64,000 nucleotides of DNA. Source: a virus. Positions 31,383 through 41,820 of the stretch are shown one piece after another. The stretch's first letter is position 1, and each line of letters opens with the position of its first letter. The stretch spans positions 1 through 64,000 of the IMG/VR virus record IMGVR_UViG_3300025120_000034. One strand, 5' to 3'. The notes beneath the pieces were generated by a model. The model was not told the DNA's origin. It saw only the letters and a program-made list of their open reading frames with translations, and searched no databases. A program made the translations under genes and the position numbers.

Positions 31383-31836
31383 CTAAGTCTATATATGTGA
31401 TGCTACAGTCCTCGATTTCAATTGCATCTGCAATATCCGAATATATGGATTTGTAGGCTGTGATTGAAGAACCGACATATCCTGTAGAGTTTTTGTTTTC
31501 TGTTTGTGTGGCCCCAACAAGAAGGCAACCGCTGGTGTCATCATTATCGTTTCCACAGTGTATTAGTATGTGAGTGAAGTTAGGGACATCCATAACCTCA
31601 ATCATGCCTTTGTGAATTCCAGAAAATCTTTTTGAATACCTGTCGTGAAACCCGCCCCATGTTTTTAACCGGAGGTTGTATGTACCCGCAGGGATTCTAG
31701 TCTCATGCATAACCTTGGTTTCTCTGTACTCATCTTCCAAAGTGTAGCACATGAACTTGCGGCCTTCCGTTACATCAAACAGTAACCCAAGGGTATCATC
31801 CTTCTGACTGCTGAATCTGATTACCTCTAGTCTCAT
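31246..31836 (-). CDS. DUF5675 protein, probable lysis enzyme
   Basis: 196 aa. The first ~145 residues match DUF5675: FMCYTLEDEYRETKVMHETR, IPAGTYNLRLKTWGGFHDRY, FTHILIHCGNDNDDTSGCLL. The family shares an LD-peptidase-like look (conserved His and Cys in 'IHxGNxxxDTxGC') and is often placed next to holins. The last ~46 residues carry 8 Cys and lie over the holin gene in another frame, so they may be only read-through. Overlap of 4 nt with the 3322-aa gene upstream. Probable endolysin or virion peptidase. Confidence 0.65.
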   Translation of the reverse strand: MRLEVIRFSSQKDDTLGLLFDVTEGRKFMCYTLEDEYRETKVMHETRIPAGTYNLRLKTWGGFHDRYSKRFSGIHKGMIEVMDVPNFTHILIHCGNDNDDTSGCLLVGATQTENKNSTGYVGSSITAYKSIYSDIADAIEIEDCSITYIDLDGRQEEIKGHSCRKVAGKECTSCTGCGRELASGQRCTGCCKETGG

Positions 31837-34800
31837 TCTTCTATCGATTCAATGTATCGTTCTTGTACATAAAAGCTAGGCTTTACTAGGCTAAGATAAG
31901 TGTCAAGGAATAATTTAAATGCCTCGAAATCTTTTGGCTTCATGTTATCTTTCTTGCCCCTGAGATACGCATAGTAATCTCTAGCATTCTTCAATTGTTT
32001 AGGTAGCTTTCTGGCCTCCCTCATGTATACCTTATACTGTTCGGGATAAGAGGTTCTCATGTGCTGTTCAGCTATGACTGGCTTTACAGATGACTTGAAT
32101 GAGTTCGCAACTCTAATCTTATCGAATGGATTGTCTACCTGATTGATGAGTTTGATTAACCTTTCATCTCCCTCCCCTGAGATTACATCACGACCATATC
32201 TTTCTGCGATAGTTTCGTATGCAGCTAGCTGTTCTTCATTTGATAACCTTCTATCTCTTGGTAAGTCATCCAATGATGATATCAATTTTCTAACCTCGCT
32301 ACTGGATAGCCCTACCATTTGAGTAGCTGCTAACGTAGTCTTAAGAGCGAAGTGAAGCATCATTGAGTTCTTGTCCTCAGGTCTAACGTAATACTCTGCA
32401 CCAGTGGCGGTAACAACTTTGTTATTGGGGAGCTGTAAGTTGTGTACCGTAGTTACGATGTCATCAATATAGTCTCCGTAAGGTCCAGCCCAGCTACCAC
32501 CGTCTTCAAATACAGGGACACCCTTGTTTAATCTCACCCATCGCTCATACCCATCATCGTCACCAAGATTATAATCACCCTCTCTTGCCTTATCTAATTG
32601 ATACCACACGCTTCTGTTCAAAAAGGATTTCGCTTTGTTGTCTACCAAGGATAACGGAGGCAAAGGAGACATATCAATAGCCGTTTGAGTCGCAATATCT
32701 CTAAGTGTATTTGATTTTTTAGGAGCTTCTTCATCATCTTCCCCGAATAGCAACGCGCCCACATAAGCCGTAAGTCCCGCCAATACAATCTTATTGGTGG
32801 CATGGAACATAGCGGTCTCTACGCTATGACCAAGCATAGCAACTGCACCTTCGGACTTAACTTTTAAATCCTGTCTGCTCTTAGGTATTAGTCCGCTCAT
32901 CCCATCAGCCCCAACCATTCGCCACCAATCAGAAGACACGCTTCTCTTTTTGTTTATGCTAAACCTTGCAAATGGAATGAGAAGATTTTTAGCTATGTGC
33001 ATTCCCAAGTTGTTAAGACCTTTCTCTTGAGCATATATTTCAGCTGCCTCTCTAGTAGTGGATGCTGACTGGTCTTTAGCAACCATCATATCAGAGTAAC
33101 TCAAAGCTGTACTGTTGGGGTTCGCTGCCTCCGCATCCCAGTCAATCTCTTCAAAGCTATCTACAACGCCTTCGCTTATTAAAGCGTCCCCGTAGAACAT
33201 AAACCATGAAGCAACAGCCGCAATCTTATCTGTACCCTTGAGGTTTTTTAAACTTATGTTTGTTAGCTTTCTCTGTAGCTTTGCGAATCCACCTTCATCA
33301 AGGTTTAACTTACCTGTGAATGGGTCAATGTTTCCCGCTTCGTAATCCCTTTGAAACACAGGTGAATTTTGCAGTAGCTTGTATCTACCACCATCCATTG
33401 CTAGCTTGGAATCCTTTTTCGTTAGGGTCTCAATATTAAACATCATGAACTCTGACATTACCTGAATCAGATAAGGGATAGACTTCATTGGGTTGTTGGC
33501 TTGAAATGCAACACTCCACAGTACCTGTGATTGCTTTAATGTTTGAAAGACAAAGCCACCAAAAAGACTAACAACAACTGCATTTCTCAGTACGCTGATT
33601 GGGTTAACAAACTTAACCCCTCTTATCGTCTGTGTTGGCTGGAATGCCAACGGCACTGTAGCTGAATCCTGCTGAACATACAGCATAATCTTTTTCTCTA
33701 GGTCGAGTCTGGATTTTCTGTTTGGAATCAATGATGCGGCAGCGTCACTATTAATTACATGATTAGCAACAACGACATCCCCTATAGTATTTGATAGTAT
33801 AACGTTCTCTCGAATCGTTCTTTCATTTATAGCCACGAAGTCTAAGCCTATCTTGCTCTTCCCTTTTAGTGACCTTGGGTTTCTTTCAAAGCTGCTGCCT
33901 GCAACTTTCTTAGAATGAGACAGAGACGTACTAGCTAGTGACTGCTGAAGCGAAAGTCTTAAACTGAGTATGTCATCTACATCCTTGACCCCTGTCTCAG
34001 GTATAACCTTAAAGGCAGTGTAGTTCTCCTCTACCTCCAGCTCCTTTCCTAAATATCTCTCTACATAATTTCTAAACTGAGGCATCAAGGTAGAATGAAT
34101 GTCCGCCACAAACTGAACGAACCCAGTAATGTCAGACCTATCTCCCTCAACCCTTGCAATCATATCAGATAGCGTTTCGTTCTCATTGAACATGTAAGAG
34201 TACGCATCCTCGAATTCATTTATCTCCTCAATAGGGTATGTCTTTTGTTCAATGTAGTCGTCAATCGTTCTTCTCATTGAATCTCTAAGCTCTATATACC
34301 AAGCTGCTTCAGCTCCACCACGCTCACCCTCGAAGCTCGGCATCTGTCTTGCCATTGAATATAACTGAGCGATTGCCCTGTCATATCTAGTACCAACACT
34401 ACCACCCTCTTCCGATATCCTGTCAATCTCTTCGCTAATCATTTCAGTTAGCTGTGAATGAATGAAGTCGGCCTTAGCAAAGCTTCCAACAAGCTGAGCA
34501 ATACCAAAGCTAACCCTAAGCTTAGCTGAAGTAATCCTGTCTGTTGGGATTAGGTTCTGAAGGAATGAGTTTATTGTTCCGAACGGAGCCAAGAAAACAT
34601 TTGGTCTAGACTTCAATCCCTTTGACCGCGTGAGTTTAGATAATGAAGATGGTAGGTCAATGTTACCTCTAACCAAGGAGTGCATATATCCAATGCCGTA
34701 CACAGAATCATTTACAATGTAATCATCAAGCCTATAGTCAAGGTTGATTACGTGATGTCTCTTTAACAGGTTTAATCTATCTCTTAATACATCTAGGTCT

Positions 34801-37800
34801 AAGTCTTCAACGCTATGAATCCCCAATATCTCAGCAATGTGATTGTCCTCTAGTAGCTTCTCAATGTTGGCGGCTATCCTAGGTATTAATACATCGTTGA
34901 TTATTGCGTCTTTCTTTAGCTCTTCTTTTGTAGAAGCTTGCTCTGCTAGAATCCCTGTTACGATATCAATGTGAGCTGGGTTGCTTTCGTTTAGAGCTAT
35001 CGTCTCCCCGGTATCAGGGTTTACAGCTGTAGGGTTTTCGTCAATGAATTTAAGTATCGCTCTTCTGCTTGAAGACAATCTACTTCTTTCATAGTTCTTT
35101 AGTAGCTTTTCGTACTCCTGCTGAACGCTTGTACCGTTTTTAATTGCTCTTGATTGCGCCCTAGCCATGAACAATGACTGCCGACCAAGCTCCTCCATTG
35201 CGCTGTAATTGCTTAGTCTATTATACAGAGCCTCAGCAGTGGTCTTAGTGTAATCCACACCAACATAAGCCTCCAGTTCTTTATCGAATACAGCTTCAGA
35301 CTTCGACATAGACGCGATAGTCTCCATGATAGTAGCAACGAATCCCTCAAGTTCTTTTTGAGGCAGGAGTGCTGGGTTAATAGCAGCTAATCCTCTGGCT
35401 ATCTTGGCGTATGTAGTTACATTCTTGGGTGAAGAACCTCTACCTTTTACCTTAGCCATTTTCTTTAGCCTCTTCTGTAGAGACTGAGCATACTTAATAC
35501 CCTTAAGGTATTTATCCATTTCAGCCTTGGCATCTCGGCTATCGAATATCACAGATATCTTGTCAATGAATGACTGCATAGAGTCAAGACCTTCGCTCTG
35601 TGCTTTCTTTGCGCTAGTCCTATGAGCTTGCCGGATGAACTTAACAATGCTATTTACCTGACCCCTAGTAAACGGTGTCTTAGAGTTCTCTTTCATCCTA
35701 GCGTCAATGAGCTCGATGGCCTTTGCTAAGAATTCATTGAATGTACTTGACTTGTCTCTTAACTCCTCTAGTGACTTCTTTAGATTACGCGCCTTGGTTG
35801 ACAGCTTCTTTGCGTCAGCTGCATTCTTTGAAGCAACACGCATACCTTCTTTCTTGCCTTGAGTCCTTCCTTGCTTGTAGGCTACCGCCTGCTTAAACAT
35901 CATCTCGGAACCCTCCTTAGAGAAGCCCATGTCAACTAAAGTTTTAATTACCTCCGCCTTGGTGTGCGCGAAAGCATCTAGCTGTGAGGTTTCATCAAGC
36001 CCTGTGACAGGATTCTTTCTTCTCTTATCACGATTTACAATTGGTGATGGGTACTTCTGGTCTATCAATTGAGACACTTGTTTTAAGAAGCTGCCTTGAG
36101 CTTTTGACTCTTGAGCTACGATAGCTTGAGCCTTGGTCTTAACCTTACCCGTTCCGAAGGCTTGATTTCTCATGCCTAGAAGAGCGTACCATGCTGACTC
36201 TGCTGCTTTCAGCGGGTCTTTAGGTGTGCCGTCTTTCCTGAACCTCCCTTCATATTTGGAAGAGAACTTGTCTATAAAAGGTTGCTTTTCAAAACCTCTT
36301 TCAGTAGTAAGAATATCCTCTGCTGACTCTTTGTCTTTAAATAAGTGAAGAGTTGAATTTTTCTTGTTGCCTTTTTCGTCTACCTGAAACAGTGCTGCGG
36401 GGAATATAGGTGATGACTCTGGCTCCATAGCAAAAGACAGGTCGGAGTCAATCTCTACGGCGGCGTAAATCATTCCTTGAGGAACGCCCTGCAAGAAATT
36501 CTCAGTAAGCATCTTAGAAACCACACCCTTAGGAACGCTTCCGCCTTGAGCCTTACCTATTTCCTCACTGTTAAGGAGTTTCTGGACAGCTAGTCTAGCT
36601 TCTTCATTTTCTTTTAGAGCGTCTCGCATATTAACAAACAACCTATCCGTGTAATACTTTCTCTTACCGAAGGTTGATTCATTTACATCCCCCATGTAAG
36701 CAAGTATTCTTTCTGCTACATCTGAGAATGAACCGTCAATTCGGATTGGCTTTTTCTTTGGAAACGTTTGCTTAAACGATTTAATCAGAAGCTTATTAAA
36801 CACGGACTCAGGCATAACACCCTGCTCAACAAGCTTTCTAAGTATGATTTCAGAAGCCTTAAGAGCCCCTGTATTACTGAACAGCTTCTCTTGTGTTCCG
36901 CTAATCAAAGTAAAGAAGACTTTACCATCAGGAGACTTCTTGCGCATGGCATTAATCTTATCGACCATTTCCTTGGCCTCCTTTGGTTTGGCAACAGCCC
37001 ACACATTACCAGTTCTTACAGGATAGAATACACCACCACCGCCCGTGAATATTAATTCATCCTCAAAGTATACATCACCAACCATTAGGTTGTCTGGAGA
37101 CGATGTAACTATAGTCCTTCCTGCCAGTAATTCATACACATCAGCATCATGCTTAACCACCTTGCTCATCAACTTCTTAAACTCCTTGTCGTCTTTACTG
37201 TATCTGTTGGAGAAGCTACCAAACTTCTGAGCTTTGTTAGAAAAAGTTTGAGATGTAGATAATCCGGTTTGACCGGGAAGCACCTTCTGAAACTTTACAG
37301 CTGAACCGTCTTTATTAATTACGTTAAACCTTTCATCAGACACAGCCACCTTTTCGGCGTTCTTAGCCAAAACTAAAGCTCCTATTTGAATTACTTCAGA
37401 AGCAGATACAATAGGCTTTCCATCTCTCTTGTCATAGAACCAGCTGTGACGGAAGGGATTCATACCAACTTGAATCCAACCCTCAAGCTTTCCTTCTCCG
37501 AGTTCTGATTTGTTGTACTCCTCACTAGCCATGATGTCTTCAGCCCTGTCTCTCAATCCCTGCGGGTCATGATTATTCCAGTCACCAAACATCCTAGCTA
37601 TTGTTGTTTTCCCCTTTTCAAGAGCTATGTTTAACGCTCCCTTGGCTATGGATTGAAACTCTACATTGGTGGCTAGTGCTGTTTGAGCATACCCAATTGA
37701 CTTGCCGCCTAAGTTTGGAGTCCTCTCTTCACCTCTAGCACCTTGGTGTACTGACACAACCCATACATCATAGTTATCATATGCGGGAATATCCAGTCTA

Positions 37801-40800
37801 AGACCAACGTAATAGTTCTCAGGTATTTCTTTGTTAACACCTATGATACCAGACTCAACCTTATTACTTGTAAGTGCAGCCACAATGTCCATAGTAGTAG
37901 GTACTGCCGGAACAGAAACAAATGGCGTTATTGGTGACTCCTCCCTTACAACTTGTATGTATTGGCTTTGATTAATTTCTTGAGCGACATAATTCTTTAA
38001 AGCATCTACAACCTTAGGACTACGCTTTTGTCTTTGACTTTCATCTAGCTTTAAATCTTCTCTTCGCTTCTCTAGCTGTTCTTCGGTAACGCCTTCAGCA
38101 GATAAAAAAGACTCTCTACCCGGCTTATCTTCTAGTGATTTTATGACTAGGGCCTGAGCCTTTCCGTTAGCCTTTCCTTCGGCATAGTTATAAGCTTCCA
38201 TGTAGTCGCTCATTCTAATACCATCACCAATATTACCATCACCCTTGACAAAGAACACAACGTCAGGCTGGTCTTTAAGGGGAGAAGATTCACTATCCCA
38301 TCCGTCTGGTGCAAACTCAGGATTGAAGTCAAGCCTAGCAACTGGCCTCCACCCGTTGTTTACGTACTGACGTTCAAGGTCTGTTGCAAATGCATCATAA
38401 AACTTACCACCCTCTCTACCTCTAATGATTTGTAGTGGGTAGCTGACAGCTTTTAATTGAGAGTCTGGGTTTTTAAACAACCCCCCCATGTATCCGTCCT
38501 TGTTAACGTAAGCTCCAGCTAGTCCATCTTTAGTCATGAACAGTTTACCACCACCATCTAGAATTTCCTGAGCCTCTTCTTCCGAAAGGGGTGTCACTTG
38601 TAGTGCCATGAGTTTACCCATGTCTCGCATCCTGCGAATAGCATCACTCATAGCTGTAGAGAACTGGGCAGCGTCGTTCACCTCCTCAACATCTCTCATT
38701 CTAGCGTTAATGCCTTGGGCCTTGGAGCTCATGTCGTCGAGCTCAACCATCATAGCGTTATAACCAGCTCTTATTGCTGCTTCCCGAACGTCTTGAGTTC
38801 CTGTTACAGCCTCACCAGAGGCTAGCTGACCAGTCATTTTTTGAATAGCTGTGACTAGGTCTTGTTGTTTTGGGTCAACGTCTGTGAAGTCAACGCTTAC
38901 ATTAGGTATCTTATTTAAGGACGTATTGATAAAGCTCTTGAGAGAGTTTACCAGTCCTCTTTTTACCGTGGCCTCTAAGCCTCCTGTAGTAATATCAGCA
39001 AGCAATTCAACCAAGAACTCCTCTGCTACAGCGGGGTTGTTTAAAATGGCTTTACGAATGTTTCCCGCCGCACCATACTTCTTTAGGAACTCAACATATT
39101 TTGGGCGTAGCTCACCAGAAAGATTTGCGAAAAGCTTTTCCGCTAGCCCTGTAACAGCTTCAACGCCTATTGACTCAAGGACCAAGTCGTGAAACGCCTC
39201 GTGAAATCCTGTATTTTCTAGCACCGCAGGAGCATAGATATGAATCTTTCCTTTACCAGTCCACATACCCCTAGCTACTTCTCCAGCCGCATCCTGAAAG
39301 GAGCTCTCGGTCTTGTGAATAACAACCCCATCAAGCTTGCCCGTTTTTGATAGAGCTTTTACAACCGTCATGACGTTAGCCATTGCTCGCCTCATCTGAG
39401 CACCACTCTTAAATGTCTTGTCTTCTATCTGACGGACACCATCTAAGGTTGTGCCATTGATAGCGTCAAGCACGGCATCTACATTTTCTCCAGTCACGGT
39501 AACTGAATCACCCTCTCCTTGGAATATCTCACCGTATCCATTGTACCTCTCGTCTATCTTAGACACACCCCTAAGTATTCTTCCAACTTCACTGCTTGAG
39601 TTTAGGTCATATTCTAAACCAAGCTCAGCCTCTTTCTTAGTTCGTTCGTCAATCAAAGCTGTGAGCTGTCCTTTTAAAGTGCCCCTCTCGCTTTCGCTTT
39701 CACTTCTGCTATGGTCAATGCCTAGCTTTGCAATCTTCTTTTGTATCTCCTCAAGACTGTTGAATGCCTCTGGGTTTGACTCTTGAAGTTGTTCGTAGAA
39801 CTTAGAGCGTCCAAGCTTTTTGTCCCACGCTTTCATCACAGCTGCATTTAACTTCTCGCCAATCTCTTTTCTGAGGGCTTGACTCTCCGCCACATCATAC
39901 TCACGAGCTAGCTTTTTAATCTCAATGCTATCCCTTAGTCCGGGTATAGATGTAGCACTCATTGCTGCTGCACGGATACCAGCAGGAAGGTTGGCAGCTC
40001 CAGCTACCCCAGCACCTAGAAAAGCACCAGCATAAATCCCCTCTTTAGTTGCTTCCCAAAGTCCAGCTTGACTGAACTCTACGTTAGGGTTAGTAATTGA
40101 GTTGATGTAGTACTGTCCAGCTGCTGTGACTCCCTCTGTAATAGCCTCTTCAGTAGCACCTGCAAAAACAGATTTAATCAATCCTTTCGCAAAAGACTCA
40201 ACAGACCTTTTACCAGCAGTTCTTAGTACGTTTGTTGCAATGGCTGCGCCGACAAATGCTGGTGCTCCTTCAAGGAATCCCATCGCGCTTGTGTATCCAG
40301 CTTTCTCAAAACCATCCATCTCTTGAAACCAACTCTCGTCTCTTACCGAGTTGTATGTAGATGCCATACCCATTGCGGTAGTAGCTGTTAAGGCTCCCCT
40401 GTTCTGAGCTTTCCCAGCCTGCTTAGCAATCCTAGCAGACGTAGTTGTCTTTTGTGATTTTCCTAATAGGTTTGTAGAGCGTACAGCATTTAAATCTTTG
40501 TTCGCCTCTAGAATTTTTCGACCAGCAGCAACTTTGTCCGCGCCCTTAAGCTTACTGAACTTCCTACCAATCCCCATGCCTCTAGTTGCACGACCACGAG
40601 TGACAACACCTGCCGCTAAAGCCGCACCCATCATTGGTACTGACTCACCGAACATCCGTAAGTTTTCATTCACCCAAGAACCTATGTTCGCTGTGGTGGT
40701 CTCGTCCTCATCTACACCACTACCGATACCCGTAAACTCTGTGAATGTCTTGCCAAATAACTGTTCGGTTCTTGTGGCATAACTCTGAAGAGAGAAGGGT

Positions 40801-41801
40801 AATCTTTTCTCAGCCTCTTCCGCTAGGTTTCTGCTATCCTGACCAGATTGATGTGCCCATCTGCTAAACATATTGTCCTCGCCGAAAACAGAAGAGACGG
40901 CATCGCCCGCCAGCAGCTTACCACCGGCCATAGCTTCGTGCCACGCCCTTGCTATCGAAGTCCCCGTGCCTGAAAAAGCACCGCCCTTCAGAACGTCATA
41001 ACCACCAATATACGTATCCTCATTAAGGTCTACAGCTATATTGTATTCATCAAATAAGTACCTTTCGTAGTCGCTTATTTTCTGAGGGTCGTCTTGAATT
41101 TCTTGTGGGAGTAGCTCTCTCACAGCTTGTGCATTTTCCCTAGCGGCAGCACTACCGATATCCTTTATAGCGTCTGCCATTGGGACCGACAGTGCCTCTC
41201 TCTCTAGCGCACCCTCACCCTCAAACTCTGCGCGGCCAGTCATGTGTCTAAAAACCCTCTCATCAGAGGAACCTACTACATATCTACTGACCTCATAGTC
41301 AGAGTCCTCCTCAATCATGTAGTAGTCAACAATATCTGACTTAGCCTCTAGCCTTTCAGCCTCAGAATCAGCTGTGTCAAACGCCGTTATTAACTCCCGT
41401 TGGGCATCATTAGCTGAACCTTCATAATCTAGTATCTGCTTGTACTTATCTACGTCAAATCGGTCATATAAAACCGAGGTGTATGAGTTCGAAAATTCAG
41501 ACGCTAATAAATCAAGAGCATCAGCCTCATATTGAGGCACTCTCTTGTTACCAATCAGTGGTCTTTGAAGTACATCCGAAAGTGTAAGCTCTTCGCCTCC
41601 CTCCAAAGTTGAACCCTGCCTTGAACCCAACGAATCCTCCTCCGAAGTGGACGGAAAAGTCGCAATAAGAGGTGGGGTAATCTGTTCGGATAATTCTTTT
41701 TTTTTTTGAGCTTTATACTCATCAAGCATTCGAATCAACTCTTCTCTTGAAGCTCCGTTTGCACGGGCCTCAATCAACATGGCTTTTATTGTTTCATCCA
41801 T
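31833..41801 (-). CDS. giant polyvalent ejection protein (3322 aa)
   Basis: An internal virion protein likely injected with the DNA. Order: an acidic N-terminus; Ala/Gly-rich amphipathic stretches at ~385 and ~500-620; a zincin-like HEAFH site (NTGFHEAFHDLV, ~865-873). Next come a domain at ~1280-1500 (YVGLRLDIPAYDNYDVWVVS, GDWNNHDPQGLRDRAEDIM) and another at ~1580-1810, both of the kind seen in 'large polyvalent' phage proteins. Long helical segments follow, then a hydrophobic region near ~2740 (NAVVVSLFGGFVFQTL), and finally TAYVGALLFGEDDEE near ~3010. No RNA polymerase or lysozyme motif was seen. It is the largest gene, ~18% of the genome. Confidence 0.75.
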   Translation of the reverse strand: MDETIKAMLIEARANGASREELIRMLDEYKAQKKKELSEQITPPLIATFPSTSEEDSLGSRQGSTLEGGEELTLSDVLQRPLIGNKRVPQYEADALDLLASEFSNSYTSVLYDRFDVDKYKQILDYEGSANDAQRELITAFDTADSEAERLEAKSDIVDYYMIEEDSDYEVSRYVVGSSDERVFRHMTGRAEFEGEGALEREALSVPMADAIKDIGSAAARENAQAVRELLPQEIQDDPQKISDYERYLFDEYNIAVDLNEDTYIGGYDVLKGGAFSGTGTSIARAWHEAMAGGKLLAGDAVSSVFGEDNMFSRWAHQSGQDSRNLAEEAEKRLPFSLQSYATRTEQLFGKTFTEFTGIGSGVDEDETTTANIGSWVNENLRMFGESVPMMGAALAAGVVTRGRATRGMGIGRKFSKLKGADKVAAGRKILEANKDLNAVRSTNLLGKSQKTTTSARIAKQAGKAQNRGALTATTAMGMASTYNSVRDESWFQEMDGFEKAGYTSAMGFLEGAPAFVGAAIATNVLRTAGKRSVESFAKGLIKSVFAGATEEAITEGVTAAGQYYINSITNPNVEFSQAGLWEATKEGIYAGAFLGAGVAGAANLPAGIRAAAMSATSIPGLRDSIEIKKLAREYDVAESQALRKEIGEKLNAAVMKAWDKKLGRSKFYEQLQESNPEAFNSLEEIQKKIAKLGIDHSRSESESERGTLKGQLTALIDERTKKEAELGLEYDLNSSSEVGRILRGVSKIDERYNGYGEIFQGEGDSVTVTGENVDAVLDAINGTTLDGVRQIEDKTFKSGAQMRRAMANVMTVVKALSKTGKLDGVVIHKTESSFQDAAGEVARGMWTGKGKIHIYAPAVLENTGFHEAFHDLVLESIGVEAVTGLAEKLFANLSGELRPKYVEFLKKYGAAGNIRKAILNNPAVAEEFLVELLADITTGGLEATVKRGLVNSLKSFINTSLNKIPNVSVDFTDVDPKQQDLVTAIQKMTGQLASGEAVTGTQDVREAAIRAGYNAMMVELDDMSSKAQGINARMRDVEEVNDAAQFSTAMSDAIRRMRDMGKLMALQVTPLSEEEAQEILDGGGKLFMTKDGLAGAYVNKDGYMGGLFKNPDSQLKAVSYPLQIIRGREGGKFYDAFATDLERQYVNNGWRPVARLDFNPEFAPDGWDSESSPLKDQPDVVFFVKGDGNIGDGIRMSDYMEAYNYAEGKANGKAQALVIKSLEDKPGRESFLSAEGVTEEQLEKRREDLKLDESQRQKRSPKVVDALKNYVAQEINQSQYIQVVREESPITPFVSVPAVPTTMDIVAALTSNKVESGIIGVNKEIPENYYVGLRLDIPAYDNYDVWVVSVHQGARGEERTPNLGGKSIGYAQTALATNVEFQSIAKGALNIALEKGKTTIARMFGDWNNHDPQGLRDRAEDIMASEEYNKSELGEGKLEGWIQVGMNPFRHSWFYDKRDGKPIVSASEVIQIGALVLAKNAEKVAVSDERFNVINKDGSAVKFQKVLPGQTGLSTSQTFSNKAQKFGSFSNRYSKDDKEFKKLMSKVVKHDADVYELLAGRTIVTSSPDNLMVGDVYFEDELIFTGGGGVFYPVRTGNVWAVAKPKEAKEMVDKINAMRKKSPDGKVFFTLISGTQEKLFSNTGALKASEIILRKLVEQGVMPESVFNKLLIKSFKQTFPKKKPIRIDGSFSDVAERILAYMGDVNESTFGKRKYYTDRLFVNMRDALKENEEARLAVQKLLNSEEIGKAQGGSVPKGVVSKMLTENFLQGVPQGMIYAAVEIDSDLSFAMEPESSPIFPAALFQVDEKGNKKNSTLHLFKDKESAEDILTTERGFEKQPFIDKFSSKYEGRFRKDGTPKDPLKAAESAWYALLGMRNQAFGTGKVKTKAQAIVAQESKAQGSFLKQVSQLIDQKYPSPIVNRDKRRKNPVTGLDETSQLDAFAHTKAEVIKTLVDMGFSKEGSEMMFKQAVAYKQGRTQGKKEGMRVASKNAADAKKLSTKARNLKKSLEELRDKSSTFNEFLAKAIELIDARMKENSKTPFTRGQVNSIVKFIRQAHRTSAKKAQSEGLDSMQSFIDKISVIFDSRDAKAEMDKYLKGIKYAQSLQKRLKKMAKVKGRGSSPKNVTTYAKIARGLAAINPALLPQKELEGFVATIMETIASMSKSEAVFDKELEAYVGVDYTKTTAEALYNRLSNYSAMEELGRQSLFMARAQSRAIKNGTSVQQEYEKLLKNYERSRLSSSRRAILKFIDENPTAVNPDTGETIALNESNPAHIDIVTGILAEQASTKEELKKDAIINDVLIPRIAANIEKLLEDNHIAEILGIHSVEDLDLDVLRDRLNLLKRHHVINLDYRLDDYIVNDSVYGIGYMHSLVRGNIDLPSSLSKLTRSKGLKSRPNVFLAPFGTINSFLQNLIPTDRITSAKLRVSFGIAQLVGSFAKADFIHSQLTEMISEEIDRISEEGGSVGTRYDRAIAQLYSMARQMPSFEGERGGAEAAWYIELRDSMRRTIDDYIEQKTYPIEEINEFEDAYSYMFNENETLSDMIARVEGDRSDITGFVQFVADIHSTLMPQFRNYVERYLGKELEVEENYTAFKVIPETGVKDVDDILSLRLSLQQSLASTSLSHSKKVAGSSFERNPRSLKGKSKIGLDFVAINERTIRENVILSNTIGDVVVANHVINSDAAASLIPNRKSRLDLEKKIMLYVQQDSATVPLAFQPTQTIRGVKFVNPISVLRNAVVVSLFGGFVFQTLKQSQVLWSVAFQANNPMKSIPYLIQVMSEFMMFNIETLTKKDSKLAMDGGRYKLLQNSPVFQRDYEAGNIDPFTGKLNLDEGGFAKLQRKLTNISLKNLKGTDKIAAVASWFMFYGDALISEGVVDSFEEIDWDAEAANPNSTALSYSDMMVAKDQSASTTREAAEIYAQEKGLNNLGMHIAKNLLIPFARFSINKKRSVSSDWWRMVGADGMSGLIPKSRQDLKVKSEGAVAMLGHSVETAMFHATNKIVLAGLTAYVGALLFGEDDEEAPKKSNTLRDIATQTAIDMSPLPPLSLVDNKAKSFLNRSVWYQLDKAREGDYNLGDDDGYERWVRLNKGVPVFEDGGSWAGPYGDYIDDIVTTVHNLQLPNNKVVTATGAEYYVRPEDKNSMMLHFALKTTLAATQMVGLSSSEVRKLISSLDDLPRDRRLSNEEQLAAYETIAERYGRDVISGEGDERLIKLINQVDNPFDKIRVANSFKSSVKPVIAEQHMRTSYPEQYKVYMREARKLPKQLKNARDYYAYLRGKKDNMKPKDFEAFKLFLDTYLSLVKPSFYVQERYIESIEE

Positions 41802-41805
41802 AGTT

Positions 41806-41813
41806 CAAAAATA
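41806..41813 (-). promoter_or_regulatory. TAnnTTTG element 4 nt before ATG (leaderless type)
   Basis: Minus-strand TATTTTTG, AACT, ATG at 41801. It would give the giant gene its own transcript with no leader. No TTG at the usual upstream spacing. Confidence 0.45.
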
Positions 41814-41820
41814 CGGATTA

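Noticed and set aside
31833-41801. Virion RNA polymerase in the giant protein
   Set aside because: No DxDGD-type or single-subunit polymerase motif could be found; the recognisable parts are polyvalent-protein and zincin-like segments.
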